From positions 248,001 through 312,000 of the forward strand of contig NZ_SIHY01000003.1 in NCBI RefSeq assembly GCF_004320535.1: a DNA stretch of 64,000 bases, given 5' to 3'. Origin of the DNA: Arthrobacter sp. S41. GTDB taxonomy: Bacteria > Actinomycetota > Actinomycetes > Actinomycetales > Micrococcaceae. The notes beneath the pieces were generated by a model. It was not told the origin of the DNA and ran no database searches. It was given only the letters and a program-made list of their open reading frames with translations. Positions 28,123-36,430 of the stretch are shown piece by piece. The translations under genes were made by a program, and so were the position numbers. Numbering within the stretch: position 1 is the first letter of the stretch; each line of letters starts with the position of its first letter.

Positions 28123-28584
28123 ATGAGTGGCATGGGAAAGGAAACATTGCGCCGCGTCGTGGCTTCAATCGCTGTTGTAGCGCTCATCTGTCTAGGAGCA
28201 TTTGGAATCAGCCGTGCACTAGGTGGCCCCTCCGATCAGGATCTAGGCGAAGGGTTTATCTTCAAGGAAGATTCGCCGTCCCCCACCACCGATGCACCCC
28301 GAGAACCAACCCCCTCATCCACTCCAGCAGAGTCCAAAACGGCCAAACCAACACCAACGCCTAGCCCTACCCCCAAGCCAAGTAGCTCTACCAAGAAACC
28401 TTCGCCCAAGCCCACCGCGACGCCAAAGCCCAAACCAAAACCTGTGACTCCCGCTCCGCCTAAAAAAACCGTCACACCTTTGCCTCCATCAGGCAACCAA
28501 AACTACGATGACGACGACGATGATGACGATTACGAGTCTGATGATGATGACGATGAGGCCGACGACGTAGATGACGATGACTAA
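28123..28584 (+). CDS. Membrane-anchored protein with P/T/S-rich linker and poly-Asp tail
   Basis: A 153-residue protein. Residues ~12-32 are one hydrophobic helix (signal anchor), ~50-125 are a Pro/Thr/Ser/Lys-rich linker with TPTPSPTPKP-type repeats, and the last ~28 residues are mainly Asp in three runs (NYDDDDDDDDYESDDDD and on). It would be exposed outside the membrane, and the acidic tail could bind divalent cations. It overlaps the sensor-kinase start by 14 bases, so the two are probably translated together. An ATG at 28132 is an alternative start. No known family. Confidence 0.65.
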   Translation: MSGMGKETLRRVVASIAVVALICLGAFGISRALGGPSDQDLGEGFIFKEDSPSPTTDAPREPTPSSTPAESKTAKPTPTPSPTPKPSSSTKKPSPKPTATPKPKPKPVTPAPPKKTVTPLPPSGNQNYDDDDDDDDYESDDDDDEADDVDDDD

Positions 28585-30025
28585 AGCGCCCGAACGCCGA
28601 TGGTCCATTCGCGCTCGTGTGCTCACCGGCATGTTGCTCTTGGTCGGCTTGGCGCTTGTGGCCGCCGGAGCGGCGAGCTTCGCCGTGCAACGCCACGAAC
28701 TTAATGAACGTCTGGATGAATCACTCTCCCGGTCAGTCAAAGAATTCGGTGTCCTGACCGAAACCGGCGTGGACCCGCGAACCATGAAACGTTTTGAGCA
28801 CGCCGAAGACCTGCTCTATATCGCCATGCAGCGCACCCTGCCCTCGCCTAAACAGGGAATGGTCTCCCTCGTTGGTAAAGAGGTTCGCTGGACGGCACCG
28901 GATATCGTGGGCACCCGGTTGGAAGATGACCCCGAATTCCTGGAATGGGCCTTCCAGGTACAAGAAAGCAACCACATCCGGCTGGGTACGGTAAAAACGG
29001 ATATCGCCACCTATCGTGCGGTTGTTGTTCCGGTCAGCTTGCCGGCGGACCACGAATACGGTTCTTTTGTTTTGGCCTACGACTACTCGGCCGAAGCCAT
29101 TGCCAATGACCGGAATTTCATGATCTACAGTGCCGTGGGTGCTTCGGTCATACTTGTTGCTGCTTTAGCCGCTTGGTTGCTTGTGGGCCGGATGCTGGAG
29201 CCGATTCGAAGATTGCAAACAACCGCTCAGCAGATCTCCGAAACCGATGTTTCCCAGCGCATTGAGGTCTCCGGCAATGACGAATTTGCGGACTTGACCG
29301 TCACCGTTAATGAAATGCTTGACCGTCTTGAAGGTGCGCTCAAAGCCCAACGCCAGCTACTGGACGATGTGGGACATGAGCTTCGCACCCCGGTGACCAT
29401 CATCAATGGACATCTAGAGCTCATGGATCCTGCGGACCCACAGGATGTAAAACAGAGCCGCGATATTGCCATGGATGAGCTGGGCCGAATGTCGTTGCTG
29501 ATCAATGATCTGGTGACCTTGGCCAAATCCAACCGTACGGACTTCCTGCAGATTGAGCCGGTCCAGGTGGGCAAGCTTCTTGATGACATTCTGGATAAGG
29601 CTCGTGGGTTGGGCCAACGCCAGTGGCGTATCGACTACCGCACCGAGGCCACGGTCAGGCTGGACCCGATACGCCTGACCCAGGCCATGCTGCAGTTATG
29701 CGCTAACGCAGTGAAATTCTCCAAGGACGATAGCCGTATTGCGTTAGGCAACGAGATCCTGCGCAACGGGCAGGGTGAAACTACCTTGCGTTGGTGGGTC
29801 TCCGATGCTGGCCTTGGCATTCACCCCGATGATCTGGAACGAATCTTTGAACGCTTCGGACGTGGACAGAATTCTGCCCGCTCTTCCGGATCCGGTTTGG
29901 GGCTAAATATTGTGCAAGCCATCGCCGAAACTCACGGTGGACGAGTCTGGGTAAGTTCGGAGCCAAACAAGGGTTCCACGTTCTACATTGATCTGCCGCT
30001 GTCGACTGGAAATAAGGAATCATGA
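28571..30025 (+). CDS. HAMP-domain sensor histidine kinase
   Basis: A 484-residue two-component kinase. Two membrane helices (~17-37 and ~180-203) flank an extracellular sensor loop of about 140 residues. Then come a HAMP linker (LEPIRRLQTTAQQISETDVS), the H-box DVGHELRTPVT (His ~268), an N-box LCANAVKFS, GLGIHPDDLERIFERFGRG (G1/F) and GSGLGLNIVQAIAETHGGRV (G2). Kinase before regulator and the ATGA overlap with the regulator show an operon. The ligand is unknown; the preceding poly-Asp protein could be a partner. Confidence 0.93.
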   Translation: MTMTKAPERRWSIRARVLTGMLLLVGLALVAAGAASFAVQRHELNERLDESLSRSVKEFGVLTETGVDPRTMKRFEHAEDLLYIAMQRTLPSPKQGMVSLVGKEVRWTAPDIVGTRLEDDPEFLEWAFQVQESNHIRLGTVKTDIATYRAVVVPVSLPADHEYGSFVLAYDYSAEAIANDRNFMIYSAVGASVILVAALAAWLLVGRMLEPIRRLQTTAQQISETDVSQRIEVSGNDEFADLTVTVNEMLDRLEGALKAQRQLLDDVGHELRTPVTIINGHLELMDPADPQDVKQSRDIAMDELGRMSLLINDLVTLAKSNRTDFLQIEPVQVGKLLDDILDKARGLGQRQWRIDYRTEATVRLDPIRLTQAMLQLCANAVKFSKDDSRIALGNEILRNGQGETTLRWWVSDAGLGIHPDDLERIFERFGRGQNSARSSGSGLGLNIVQAIAETHGGRVWVSSEPNKGSTFYIDLPLSTGNKES

Positions 30026-30690
30026 GCCAAATATTGATCGTTGAAGATGAACCGCGCATCAGTTCTTTTGTGGCCAAGGGACTACGGGCTGCTGGGCTGA
30101 CCTCTTCCATCGCTGAGACCGGGCACGAGGGATTCACTCAAGCGCTCGATGGTGAGCACGAGTTGATCATCTTGGATTTAGGCCTACCAGATGAAGATGG
30201 CTTCTCGGTCCTACGACGACTGCGCGCAGCGCAGATCTCTACCCCGGTAATCATCCTGACCGCGCGCGGAAGTGTCGAAGATACCGTAGCCGGACTGCAA
30301 AATGGTGCCGATGACTATATGGCCAAGCCGTTCCACTTTGATGAGCTATTAGCCCGGGTCCGCTTACGCTTGCGGACCGAAGACAATGCTCCTGAAGTCT
30401 CTTCACTGAGCCATGAAAATCTGCACATGGATCTGCTGCGCCGACGGGTCACCGTGAACTCAACGGAAGTGGATCTTTCTGCTCGCGAATTTGCTCTGGC
30501 CGAGGCCTTTTTACGCAACCCTGGTCAGGTGCTCAGCCGTGAGCAGCTGCTCTCCCGAGTCTGGGGCTACGATTTTGATCCCGGTTCCAACGTGGTTGAT
30601 GTATATGTGCGGTACCTTCGCAATAAGCTCGGCTCAACACGCTTTGAAACCGTGCGAGGTTTTGGCTACCGGCTAGCCACCTCAAAATAG
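30022..30690 (+). CDS. OmpR/PhoB-type response regulator
   Basis: 222 residues: receiver domain with LIVEDEPRISS, phospho-acceptor Asp52 (ILDLGLPDEDG), Thr in ILTARGSVED and Lys in YMAKPFHFDE, followed by a winged-helix DNA-binding domain (LSAREFALAEAFLRNPGQVL ... VVDVYVRYLRNKLG ... ETVRGFGYRL). Partner of the overlapping kinase gene. Targets unknown; the adjacent VTC/DUF4956 pair is transcribed toward it. Confidence 0.94.
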   Translation: MSQILIVEDEPRISSFVAKGLRAAGLTSSIAETGHEGFTQALDGEHELIILDLGLPDEDGFSVLRRLRAAQISTPVIILTARGSVEDTVAGLQNGADDYMAKPFHFDELLARVRLRLRTEDNAPEVSSLSHENLHMDLLRRRVTVNSTEVDLSAREFALAEAFLRNPGQVLSREQLLSRVWGYDFDPGSNVVDVYVRYLRNKLGSTRFETVRGFGYRLATSK

Positions 30691-30705
30691 CTCGCGGTGC
30701 GCGGC

Positions 30706-31524
30706 CTAGCGAAGGGTCGGGTCCGGGACAAAGTTCTGCTGCAATAATCTGCTCCACCGGTTGGCCGGAAGATGCGGATTCAGTAGAGCCACGCCGATGC
30801 AGTATTTGGACATGGATACTTCTCTAATGCCCAACCCTGCAAGCGCACGGTCAGAAGCCCCACGTCCATCAGCAGATTTGGTCTCAACCACGATCAAATC
30901 CGGTCCGTTGATCTTCCTACCCGAATTGGCGTATTCCAATTCGACATCGCAGGTCAGGCGTTCAGAATCCACCGGGTTCACGAAGGTCGCCCGGGTATAA
31001 GAACTGTCCAGCACCGGTTGCAGTTCAGGGACTTGCTGACCGTATTCGCTCTCCAGCACGAATTCCAGGAACTGCAGGTTATCTTCGGTCAGCGCTCCGG
31101 CCTGATCCAGATCCTGCTGGATCCGATGTTTCACCGTTGCCCCGCGCAAGCCCTTGGTCTTGATCTCAAACATCGACAGTCCGGTGTCAGCGTAGGTTCG
31201 CGAACGAACCTTATAACGCCTGCGCCGCCCTTGGCGGTGAGCCCGATACTGGTCAAAGTCCTCGGTATCGAAGTACACGGATTCGTACCGGAAGGTACGC
31301 AAACCATCAATCTGCATGATCTTGAACTTCTCACCTAGATGCTCTGACAAAGCGGTGAACTGCTCAGGGGTGAGCAGAAATTTCTTATCAACACGGGTCT
31401 GCAAAGCAGCCTCGGACACCACTTCGTCCAAGCTGATTGGTTCTCGGTAGGCAACGGCTTCTTCCAGTGCAGCACGGGCCGTTGTTGCCCTTGCTGTGTG
31501 GCTGCGACTATCAAGCACAGTCAT
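30706..31524 (-). CDS. VTC domain protein (polyphosphate polymerase-like)
   Basis: A 272-residue soluble protein of the VTC/triphosphate-tunnel fold: RVDKKFLLTPEQF, YESVYFDTEDFDQYRAHRQG, RRRRYKVRSRTYADTG, MFEIKTKGLRG and a late VVETKSADG supply the Arg/Lys/Glu lining of the tunnel. In eukaryotes VTC4 makes polyphosphate; bacterial versions usually pair with DUF4956 membrane proteins and are less studied. ATG at 31524 overlaps the stop of the DUF4956 gene (TAATG), giving translational coupling. Confidence 0.88.
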   Translation of the reverse strand: MTVLDSRSHTARATTARAALEEAVAYREPISLDEVVSEAALQTRVDKKFLLTPEQFTALSEHLGEKFKIMQIDGLRTFRYESVYFDTEDFDQYRAHRQGRRRRYKVRSRTYADTGLSMFEIKTKGLRGATVKHRIQQDLDQAGALTEDNLQFLEFVLESEYGQQVPELQPVLDSSYTRATFVNPVDSERLTCDVELEYANSGRKINGPDLIVVETKSADGRGASDRALAGLGIREVSMSKYCIGVALLNPHLPANRWSRLLQQNFVPDPTLR

Positions 31525-32204
31525 TAGGACCACGTCTCCTGCTTGGCTCCGTTCTGTACGGAGGAAGCCGAGGACGGCGTCTGCCCCTTGGCCAGTTCGT
31601 AAGTTCCGGGGAAGGACTCTGCATTTCCAGGATGGTCCGCCGTCTTCGCTGAGGCGCCAGCGTTAGTACGGAACCGGACGTCAACGATGGTCAGATCTCG
31701 AACCATATCCAGCTCAATAACTACGGTGCGCAAAACCTTGGCATCTAATAGCTGCTCAAGCGCCGCCTGTAGTTCGGCCTTTTTCGGGTAGGCCTTTTCT
31801 AAGGTGACGGTTTGGCGTTCGGTGCGCGGGGCAAAGCTCGGGTGATCAGCTACAAACATCACCAGTACAAGAGCCGCGGTGGCAGACGGAGCAAGCCAGG
31901 CTGGGTCTGGGTGTAGTCCGTTGACCAAACCGATAGCCAGCGAAATGAAGTAGTAAGCAACTTCTTCCTGGGTCAGGGTGTCAGACCGCAGGCGAATGAT
32001 TGAAAGGATGCCGAAGAGGCCTAGGCCTAGTCCCATGCCTGCCCCGCTGCCTGAAAGTAGCAAGGTGACCGCAAAGATGCCCATGCTCAACGCGATGTAC
32101 GCAAGAACAAGGTCTCGGCGGAAGTGGCGGCGGAAGTATACGAAGTACACCAGCACGGTAATACCAATGACGTTTGAAGCTAGTCCTGTCCAGAAAGACA
32201 ACAT
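31524..32204 (-). CDS. DUF4956 membrane protein
   Basis: A 226-residue protein with about four N-terminal helices (GLASNVIGITVLVYFVYF; LVLAYIALSMGIFAVTLLLS; AWLAPSATAALVLVMFVADH) and the family motif GLGLFGILSIIRLRSDTLTQ, followed by EEVAYYFISLAIGLVNG. The C-terminal half is soluble. DUF4956 and VTC proteins are standard neighbours and may form one membrane polyphosphate or cell-envelope system. ATG at 32204 has GAAAGGGA six bases upstream; an open extension of 24 residues before it is unlikely. Confidence 0.87.
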   Translation of the reverse strand: MLSFWTGLASNVIGITVLVYFVYFRRHFRRDLVLAYIALSMGIFAVTLLLSGSGAGMGLGLGLFGILSIIRLRSDTLTQEEVAYYFISLAIGLVNGLHPDPAWLAPSATAALVLVMFVADHPSFAPRTERQTVTLEKAYPKKAELQAALEQLLDAKVLRTVVIELDMVRDLTIVDVRFRTNAGASAKTADHPGNAESFPGTYELAKGQTPSSASSVQNGAKQETWS

Positions 32205-32454
32205 TCTTATCCCTTTCAAAAAGCGTGAGGCGATGATCTCTTCTAGGTGAACTGTAGGTGAACAGAATGAAGACAAAAGTAGAACTGGATGAGAATGCCC
32301 TCATATTTCTGAATGAGACTTGACCTGATGTTTCGGTTGACTGTCTGTCGAGCCAGACTGGCCCTTGATGGCTTTCAACAGATGATATGGAAACCAACCG
32401 ATAGGCTTACTGGCAGTAGCAATCTCAAAATTGATTTGGTGGCCAACGCAAAGC

Positions 32455-32907
32455 ATGAAGACAAAAGTCCTAGAAATGCTCAGATCGCTGCACAAGTGGT
32501 GGACCAAATTCTGGGAAGCAAAAGGCCATGGGATTAAGGTAGTTGGCGCATGCCTTGGTGTTGTGTGCTTGATACTCGTCATGGGTGATCTAGTAGGGAA
32601 TCTTTTTCTCAATAATTTGGACCGTCAAGATATTAGGTGCAAAGTCGAGTACGCCTCGCCAGCCTCGGATGACCGTACCCACAGAACTTCCCGATACAGC
32701 AGTGACCACTACGTTATCGTGCACACCACCAACTGTGGCAGGGTCCTAATCGAGCGACTGCCCCAACGCTTTGCCACGCCTGAAGAGCTCGCTGCGTCCT
32801 TTGACCCTGGCAGCGAATGGATCTTTGGAGCCGATTGGTACTCGAGGAATGCTTCAATGAAATTTGGCCGCTCGGCAACTCTGAATACTTTCCGTCCAGT
32901 GGATTAG
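32455..32907 (+). CDS. Small membrane protein, paralog of the gene at 37401 (immunity-like)
   Basis: 150 residues: a short helical cytoplasmic head ending in KWWTKFWEAKGHG, one membrane helix (VVGACLGVVCLILVMGDLVG), and an extracytoplasmic domain with two likely disulfide Cys (NLDRQDIRCKVEY; HTTNCGRVLIE) and SFDPGSEWIFGADWYSRNAS. The protein at 37401 shares this whole layout, including FWxAKG, DRQ, NCG and PGSEWIF. Two copies flanking the toxin/IS island suggest duplication or recombination. No family name recognised; a toxin-protecting role is inferred from location. Confidence 0.6.
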   Translation: MKTKVLEMLRSLHKWWTKFWEAKGHGIKVVGACLGVVCLILVMGDLVGNLFLNNLDRQDIRCKVEYASPASDDRTHRTSRYSSDHYVIVHTTNCGRVLIERLPQRFATPEELAASFDPGSEWIFGADWYSRNASMKFGRSATLNTFRPVD

Positions 32908-33036
32908 AGCCCCTGATTCTGCCCCTCTTCAGCTTGGTATCTACGAGGTGCACATACCCAGTCGCGGCCAATGCTGAACGGTCCCACCCGCCAAACAGAA
33001 AATGGCTGGTCTAGCAAAGTGCATTGGAATGACGCA
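32908..33036. other. Short non-coding stretch
   Basis: No gene or clear signal seen between the small membrane protein gene and the IS3 fragment. Confidence 0.4.
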
Positions 33037-33186
33037 TCACCACAAGGTTTCTTTGCCGACGTTCAGCTTTAGTGCCATGTCTGCGTAGGTTGCGTAGACG
33101 GACTTATACCGGTCAAAGCATTCCAAGGCGTTGGCCACTGCGCGGATCTCAACTTCAGAGGTGTACTGTGTGGGCTTGCTACCCAT
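33037..33186 (-). pseudogene. IS3-family transposase OrfA fragment
   Basis: Forty-nine residues from ATG at 33186 (MGSKPTQYTSEVEIRAVANA ... ADMALKLNVGKETLW, then stop) correspond to the N-terminal helix-turn-helix of IS3-type OrfA proteins, which normally continue past KETLRRWV. OrfB and inverted repeats are not found, so this is a short relic marking the island as a target of mobile elements. Confidence 0.6.
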
Positions 33187-33367
33187 TCTTTGAAAAGAAA
33201 ATGGCACAAACCTGAGACGATTCAAAGGTGGAAGCACGAGCATATTACTCAGATAATTATCAGGTATATCGCCCTGTATGATTGACAGCTCTCCAGGTCC
33301 ACGTCGAATTCGTTCCCGGCAAAATCAGACGAGATTCAATTTGTGACTTTTGGTTCGCAAAAACGAA

Positions 33368-33781
33368 TCACCAAAGACCCGCAACAACTGCAAAGCCATG
33401 CAAGAAAGCAAGTTGACCTAGAACGAATGGCGAAGCGAACAAGCAAGCAAACACTGTTCCCGTGTTCAGCATTGCGATCGAAGTCTTCGCATCGTCATTT
33501 TTCGCTCTGTTCTCTATAACCCCTTTTCTTAACTGTTTATAGATCATAAATGCACCAATCGGTAATAAGATAAATGCATATGGGCCGATGTTAGCGCCTT
33601 GTCGACCTACATTTTCGAGCACAGTGTCAAACGGAATAAGTATCATTCCTGCGACACCAATAATTGAAGATATAATCGCGGATGCCAGCATGATTCTGGA
33701 TACAAGGATTCCGTTTCTCTCAGATTCAGGTCCATTTAACTGGAGCTTCTTCTTCGTCGTTGGCGCATCCTCGTCGTTCAT
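33368..33781 (-). CDS. Small membrane protein (137 aa), putative immunity or hypothetical
   Basis: A hydrophilic head of ~22 residues (DEDAPTTKKKLQLNGPESER) is followed by four hydrophobic segments: RIMLASAIISSIIGVAGMIL, IGPYAFILLPIGAFMIY, and two near the C-terminus. The ATG is three bases past the stop of a truncated upstream frame, so both belong to one broken operon. AT-rich compared with flanking housekeeping genes. Small membrane proteins behind toxin C-termini are often immunity proteins, but no toxin is left here to test that. Confidence 0.5.
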   Translation of the reverse strand: MNDEDAPTTKKKLQLNGPESERNGILVSRIMLASAIISSIIGVAGMILIPFDTVLENVGRQGANIGPYAFILLPIGAFMIYKQLRKGVIENRAKNDDAKTSIAMLNTGTVFACLFASPFVLGQLAFLHGFAVVAGLW

Positions 33782-33784
33782 TGC

Positions 33785-33895
33785 TCAGTCATCCTGCTCT
33801 ATCGTTTGTTCAATTACGAACCTAGCACCGTCGATATTGACGCTAACCATTTTTGTGTCGAAGCCATAGCTCCCCCATATTCGATCAACGAAAGA
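33785..33895 (-). pseudogene. C-terminal remnant of a gene cut by the ISL3 element
   Basis: A frame ending at TGA (33787-33785) encodes RIWGSYGFDTKMVSVNIDGA followed by RFVIEQTIEQDD and runs upstream straight into the IS inverted repeat at 33896. The native 5' part is missing and is not found on the other side of the IS. Could be a toxin or other island gene; too little remains to identify. Confidence 0.5.
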
Positions 33896-33970
33896 GGCTC
33901 TTCCGAATTCAGAGTGTAGATACCTAAACCCAACACCACAGCTCACAGGCATGTCATAAATCAATAAAAA

Positions 33971-34028
33971 GTCGAGGCCTTCACGAGAATGGAAGTTACC
34001 ACACTAACGATTCTTGAAAGACCTCGAC
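33971..34028 (+). repeat. Inverted repeat before the ISL3 transposase start
   Basis: GTCGAGGCCTTCACGAGAAT (33971-33990) is nearly complementary to ATTCTTGAAAGACCTCGAC (34010-34028), forming a long hairpin that ends two bases from the GTG start at 34030. It could limit transposase translation. Confidence 0.6.
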
Positions 34029-34029
34029 T

Positions 34030-35337
34030 GTGCACCATTCTATCTATTCCCCAGCGGATCTGACGACTTTCACCGGCCTCGACAGTCTAGGACTAACGGC
34101 TATCGCTCAACACATAACCTCAGCCAGGGCTGAGATTCTCTGCGAAGTCACCACCCCAAACCCATGGTGCCAATCCTGCGGAGCCCAAGGAATACCACGC
34201 GATACCGTCATCAGACGTATCGCGCACGCACCGTTCAGCTGGCGGCCCACCGCCCTAGCTATCCGTCACCGCAGGTACCGGTGCACGCAATGCCACCATG
34301 TCTGGCGTGAAGACCTCACCCAAGCTGTATCACCACGACAGAAAATCAGTAAAACTGGTTTGCGTTGGGCGCTCTATGGCCTGGTCAACCAACACCTTTC
34401 AATCTCACGGATTGCTGAAGGATTAGGCGTTTCGTGGAATACGGCCAATGACGCGGTGTTGGCCGAGGGTGAACGGTTACTGATCAATGATTCCACCCGC
34501 TTTGACGGGGTCAAAGTCCTTGGCGTTGACGAACACGTGTGGCGTCATACCCGCGACGGGGATAAATACGTAACGGTCATCGTGGACCTCACGCCCGTCA
34601 TGGAAGACACCGGAGCATCCCGTTTATTAGACATGATTCCCGGCCGTTCCAAGGCCGTGTTTAAGACCTGGCTTGCTGAACGCGATGAAGCATGGAAAAA
34701 CGGTATTGAAGTGGTCGCGATGGATGGTTTCACAGGCTTCAAAACCGCTGCCGCTGAAGTGCTACCTCAAGCCGTGGAAGTTTTGGATCCTTTTCATGTG
34801 GTCAAGCTCGGATCTGACGCGTTGGACCAGACAAGGCAGCGGGTTCAACGGGTGCAGCACGGTCATCGAGGGCGCAAAGATGATCCGCTGTATCAGTGCC
34901 GGCGGACCCTGACTACCGGGCTGTCATTGGCTACGGAGAAGCAGAAAGCCAAGGTTGAAGCGTTGTTCAAGAAACCTGAGTATGAGCCGGTTGAACTGGT
35001 GTGGAGTGTTTATCAGAAGATGGTTGATGCGTACCGGCAATCGAAACCAGAAGTCGGTCGGTGGGCTATGGGGCAGTTGATTGAGGAGATAGGAACGAAG
35101 GTGCCCAAGGGTTTGCCGGAGTTGAAGAAGGTCGGTGGAACTCTGCGGCGTAGGAAGAGCGATATTCTGGCGTATTTTGACCATGTTGGCTGTTCGAACG
35201 GTCCTACTGAGGCGTTGAATGGGCGGTTGGAGCATTTGCGGGGTATCGCTTTGGGGTTCCGAAATTTGACGCACTATGTCGCACGGTCATTGTTGGAGAC
35301 CGGTGGATTTAGGAAGGTTTTACACCCTCATTTGTGA
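34030..35337 (+). CDS. ISL3 family transposase
   Basis: A 435-residue transposase with a zinc-finger head (WCQSCGAQG ... RYRCTQCHHVW), a helix-turn-helix (LSISRIAEGLGVSWNTANDA), and the DDE core: VKVLGVDEHVWRH (first Asp), EVVAMDGFTGFK (second Asp), DPFHVVKLGSDALD, and the late GCSNGPTEALNGRLEHLRGI with the catalytic Glu. Nearly all family motifs are present, so it should be functional. GTG start preceded by a strong hairpin. Confidence 0.93.
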   Translation: MHHSIYSPADLTTFTGLDSLGLTAIAQHITSARAEILCEVTTPNPWCQSCGAQGIPRDTVIRRIAHAPFSWRPTALAIRHRRYRCTQCHHVWREDLTQAVSPRQKISKTGLRWALYGLVNQHLSISRIAEGLGVSWNTANDAVLAEGERLLINDSTRFDGVKVLGVDEHVWRHTRDGDKYVTVIVDLTPVMEDTGASRLLDMIPGRSKAVFKTWLAERDEAWKNGIEVVAMDGFTGFKTAAAEVLPQAVEVLDPFHVVKLGSDALDQTRQRVQRVQHGHRGRKDDPLYQCRRTLTTGLSLATEKQKAKVEALFKKPEYEPVELVWSVYQKMVDAYRQSKPEVGRWAMGQLIEEIGTKVPKGLPELKKVGGTLRRRKSDILAYFDHVGCSNGPTEALNGRLEHLRGIALGFRNLTHYVARSLLETGGFRKVLHPHL

Positions 35338-35343
35338 AGAGCC

Positions 35344-36114
35344 CGCAAAGTCCGCTACGCCCGAGGTCGGAGGGGAAAAGTCGTTCGCATTGAGCCATGG
35401 TCGATTGTGTTTACGGACCTGGATACCGGCAAGATCCTGGACATCGTGGACGGACGCCGCGGCGCAGCAGTGAAGAAGTGGTTGAAATCCAGGCCAAGGT
35501 ATTGGCGTCAACGCGTCCAATACGTTGCTATCGACATGTCATCAGAGTTTCGTAAAGCGGTGCGAGAGAATCTGCCGAGGGCGAAGATCAGCGTGGATCA
35601 TTTCCATGTGATCCAGCGTGCGAATCTGATGATTACTCAGGTGCGCCGACGCAGGTCCCACGAAGTCTTTGACCGTCGCGGCCGGGTGTCTGATCCGGCG
35701 TATAAGTATCGGAAATTATTGACCTGCAACCTGGAGAACCTATCCATCAAGCAAGTGGAACGGTTGAAGTTGATCCTGGAATCCGATCCTGAACTGGGTG
35801 TGATTTACGGGATTAAAGAACACGTCAGGCAGTTGTTGAATGCCACGGATGTCCATGAGTTCCAGGCCCGGTGGGCGGTGGTGGAGAAATCCGTGAAGGC
35901 CACGAAAATGGTGGAAGCGAAGTCCTTATTCCGCACGCTCACGGCTTGGCGAAGGGAACTGTTGGTGTTCGTGCGTACGAGGTTGACCAACGCTAGGAGT
36001 GAGGCGGCGAATCTGACGGCGAAGAACCTGAAACGTATTGGTCGAGGGTACCGGAATCATGATCATTACCGGGTGCGGATACTCTTGTATAGGGCGGGGC
36101 TACGGCCGTGCTGA
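35344..36114 (+). pseudogene. 5'-truncated ISL3 family transposase
   Basis: An open frame continues from the end of the intact IS, through RGRRGKVVRIEPWSIVFTDL, to a stop at 36114. It keeps DMSSEFRKAVRENLPRAKIS, VDHFHVIQRANLM and the C-terminal NARSEAANLTAKNLKRIGRG, but lacks the zinc finger, helix-turn-helix and first catalytic Asp. It differs clearly from the neighbouring intact transposase, so it is another element. A GTG at 35407 could start a fragment, but it would not be active. Confidence 0.85.
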
Positions 36115-36146
36115 GCATCCTGCGCCACGCTTAACTTTTAAGAGCC
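35344..36146 (+). mobile_element. Right half of a second ISL3-family element
   Basis: The 3' part of a different ISL3-type transposase gene starts exactly where the intact IS ends, and TTAAGAGCC at 36138-36146 is its right tip (reverse complement GGCTCTTAA). The left half is missing from the window. Confidence 0.7.
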
Positions 36147-36430
36147 ATTAAATTAGTTCGAGCAAATTTTCTCAAAATTATAATTGACGCGAAGAAAGCT
36201 TGATCCTTGTCCTCGTCGTATGGAATGGACATATCGTCGACACCTCCCCATCCTGCGCGAACAAGTCCGCCCACCTGCTTCTTTAGGCGCAGAACCTCAA
36301 GAGAATCAGATGTACCTTCTATCCCCTTTTTTAATGCTTTCAAAGATCTCGACCACTCGGGTTTATTGATCTCAAGTAATACACCAATAACCACCTCGAA
36401 GGCTTCATGTGACTTTTTATCTAAGTTCAT
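36131..36430 (-). CDS. Putative immunity protein for the upstream toxin domain, 3' end altered by an IS
   Basis: A 99-residue acidic, helical protein (DKKSHEAFEVVIGVLLEINK ... VLRLKKQVGGLVRAGWGGVD ... FFASIIILRKFARTN). Its ATG overlaps the toxin stop by four bases (ATGA), the coupling typical of toxin-immunity pairs. The last codons (ATGGCTCTTAAAAGTTAA) lie inside the inverted repeat of the ISL3 remnant that ends at 36146, so the native C-terminus has been replaced by IS sequence. No family recognised; the role is inferred from position. Confidence 0.6.
   Translation of the reverse strand: MNLDKKSHEAFEVVIGVLLEINKPEWSRSLKALKKGIEGTSDSLEVLRLKKQVGGLVRAGWGGVDDMSIPYDEDKDQAFFASIIILRKFARTNLMALKS

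Larger units (their letters stand above)
33896..35343 (+). mobile_element. Complete ISL3-family insertion sequence
   Basis: Left end 33896 begins GGCTCTTCCGAATTCAGAG and the right end (35343, reverse complement) begins GGCTCTTCACAAATGAGGG; 8 identical outer bases, and most of the next 15, agree. The GGCTCTTC tips are typical of ISL3. It is 1448 bp with one transposase gene. Flanking octamers (ACGAAAGA left, CGCAAAGT right) do not match, so no target duplication survives; a deletion or recombination followed insertion. Confidence 0.8.
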
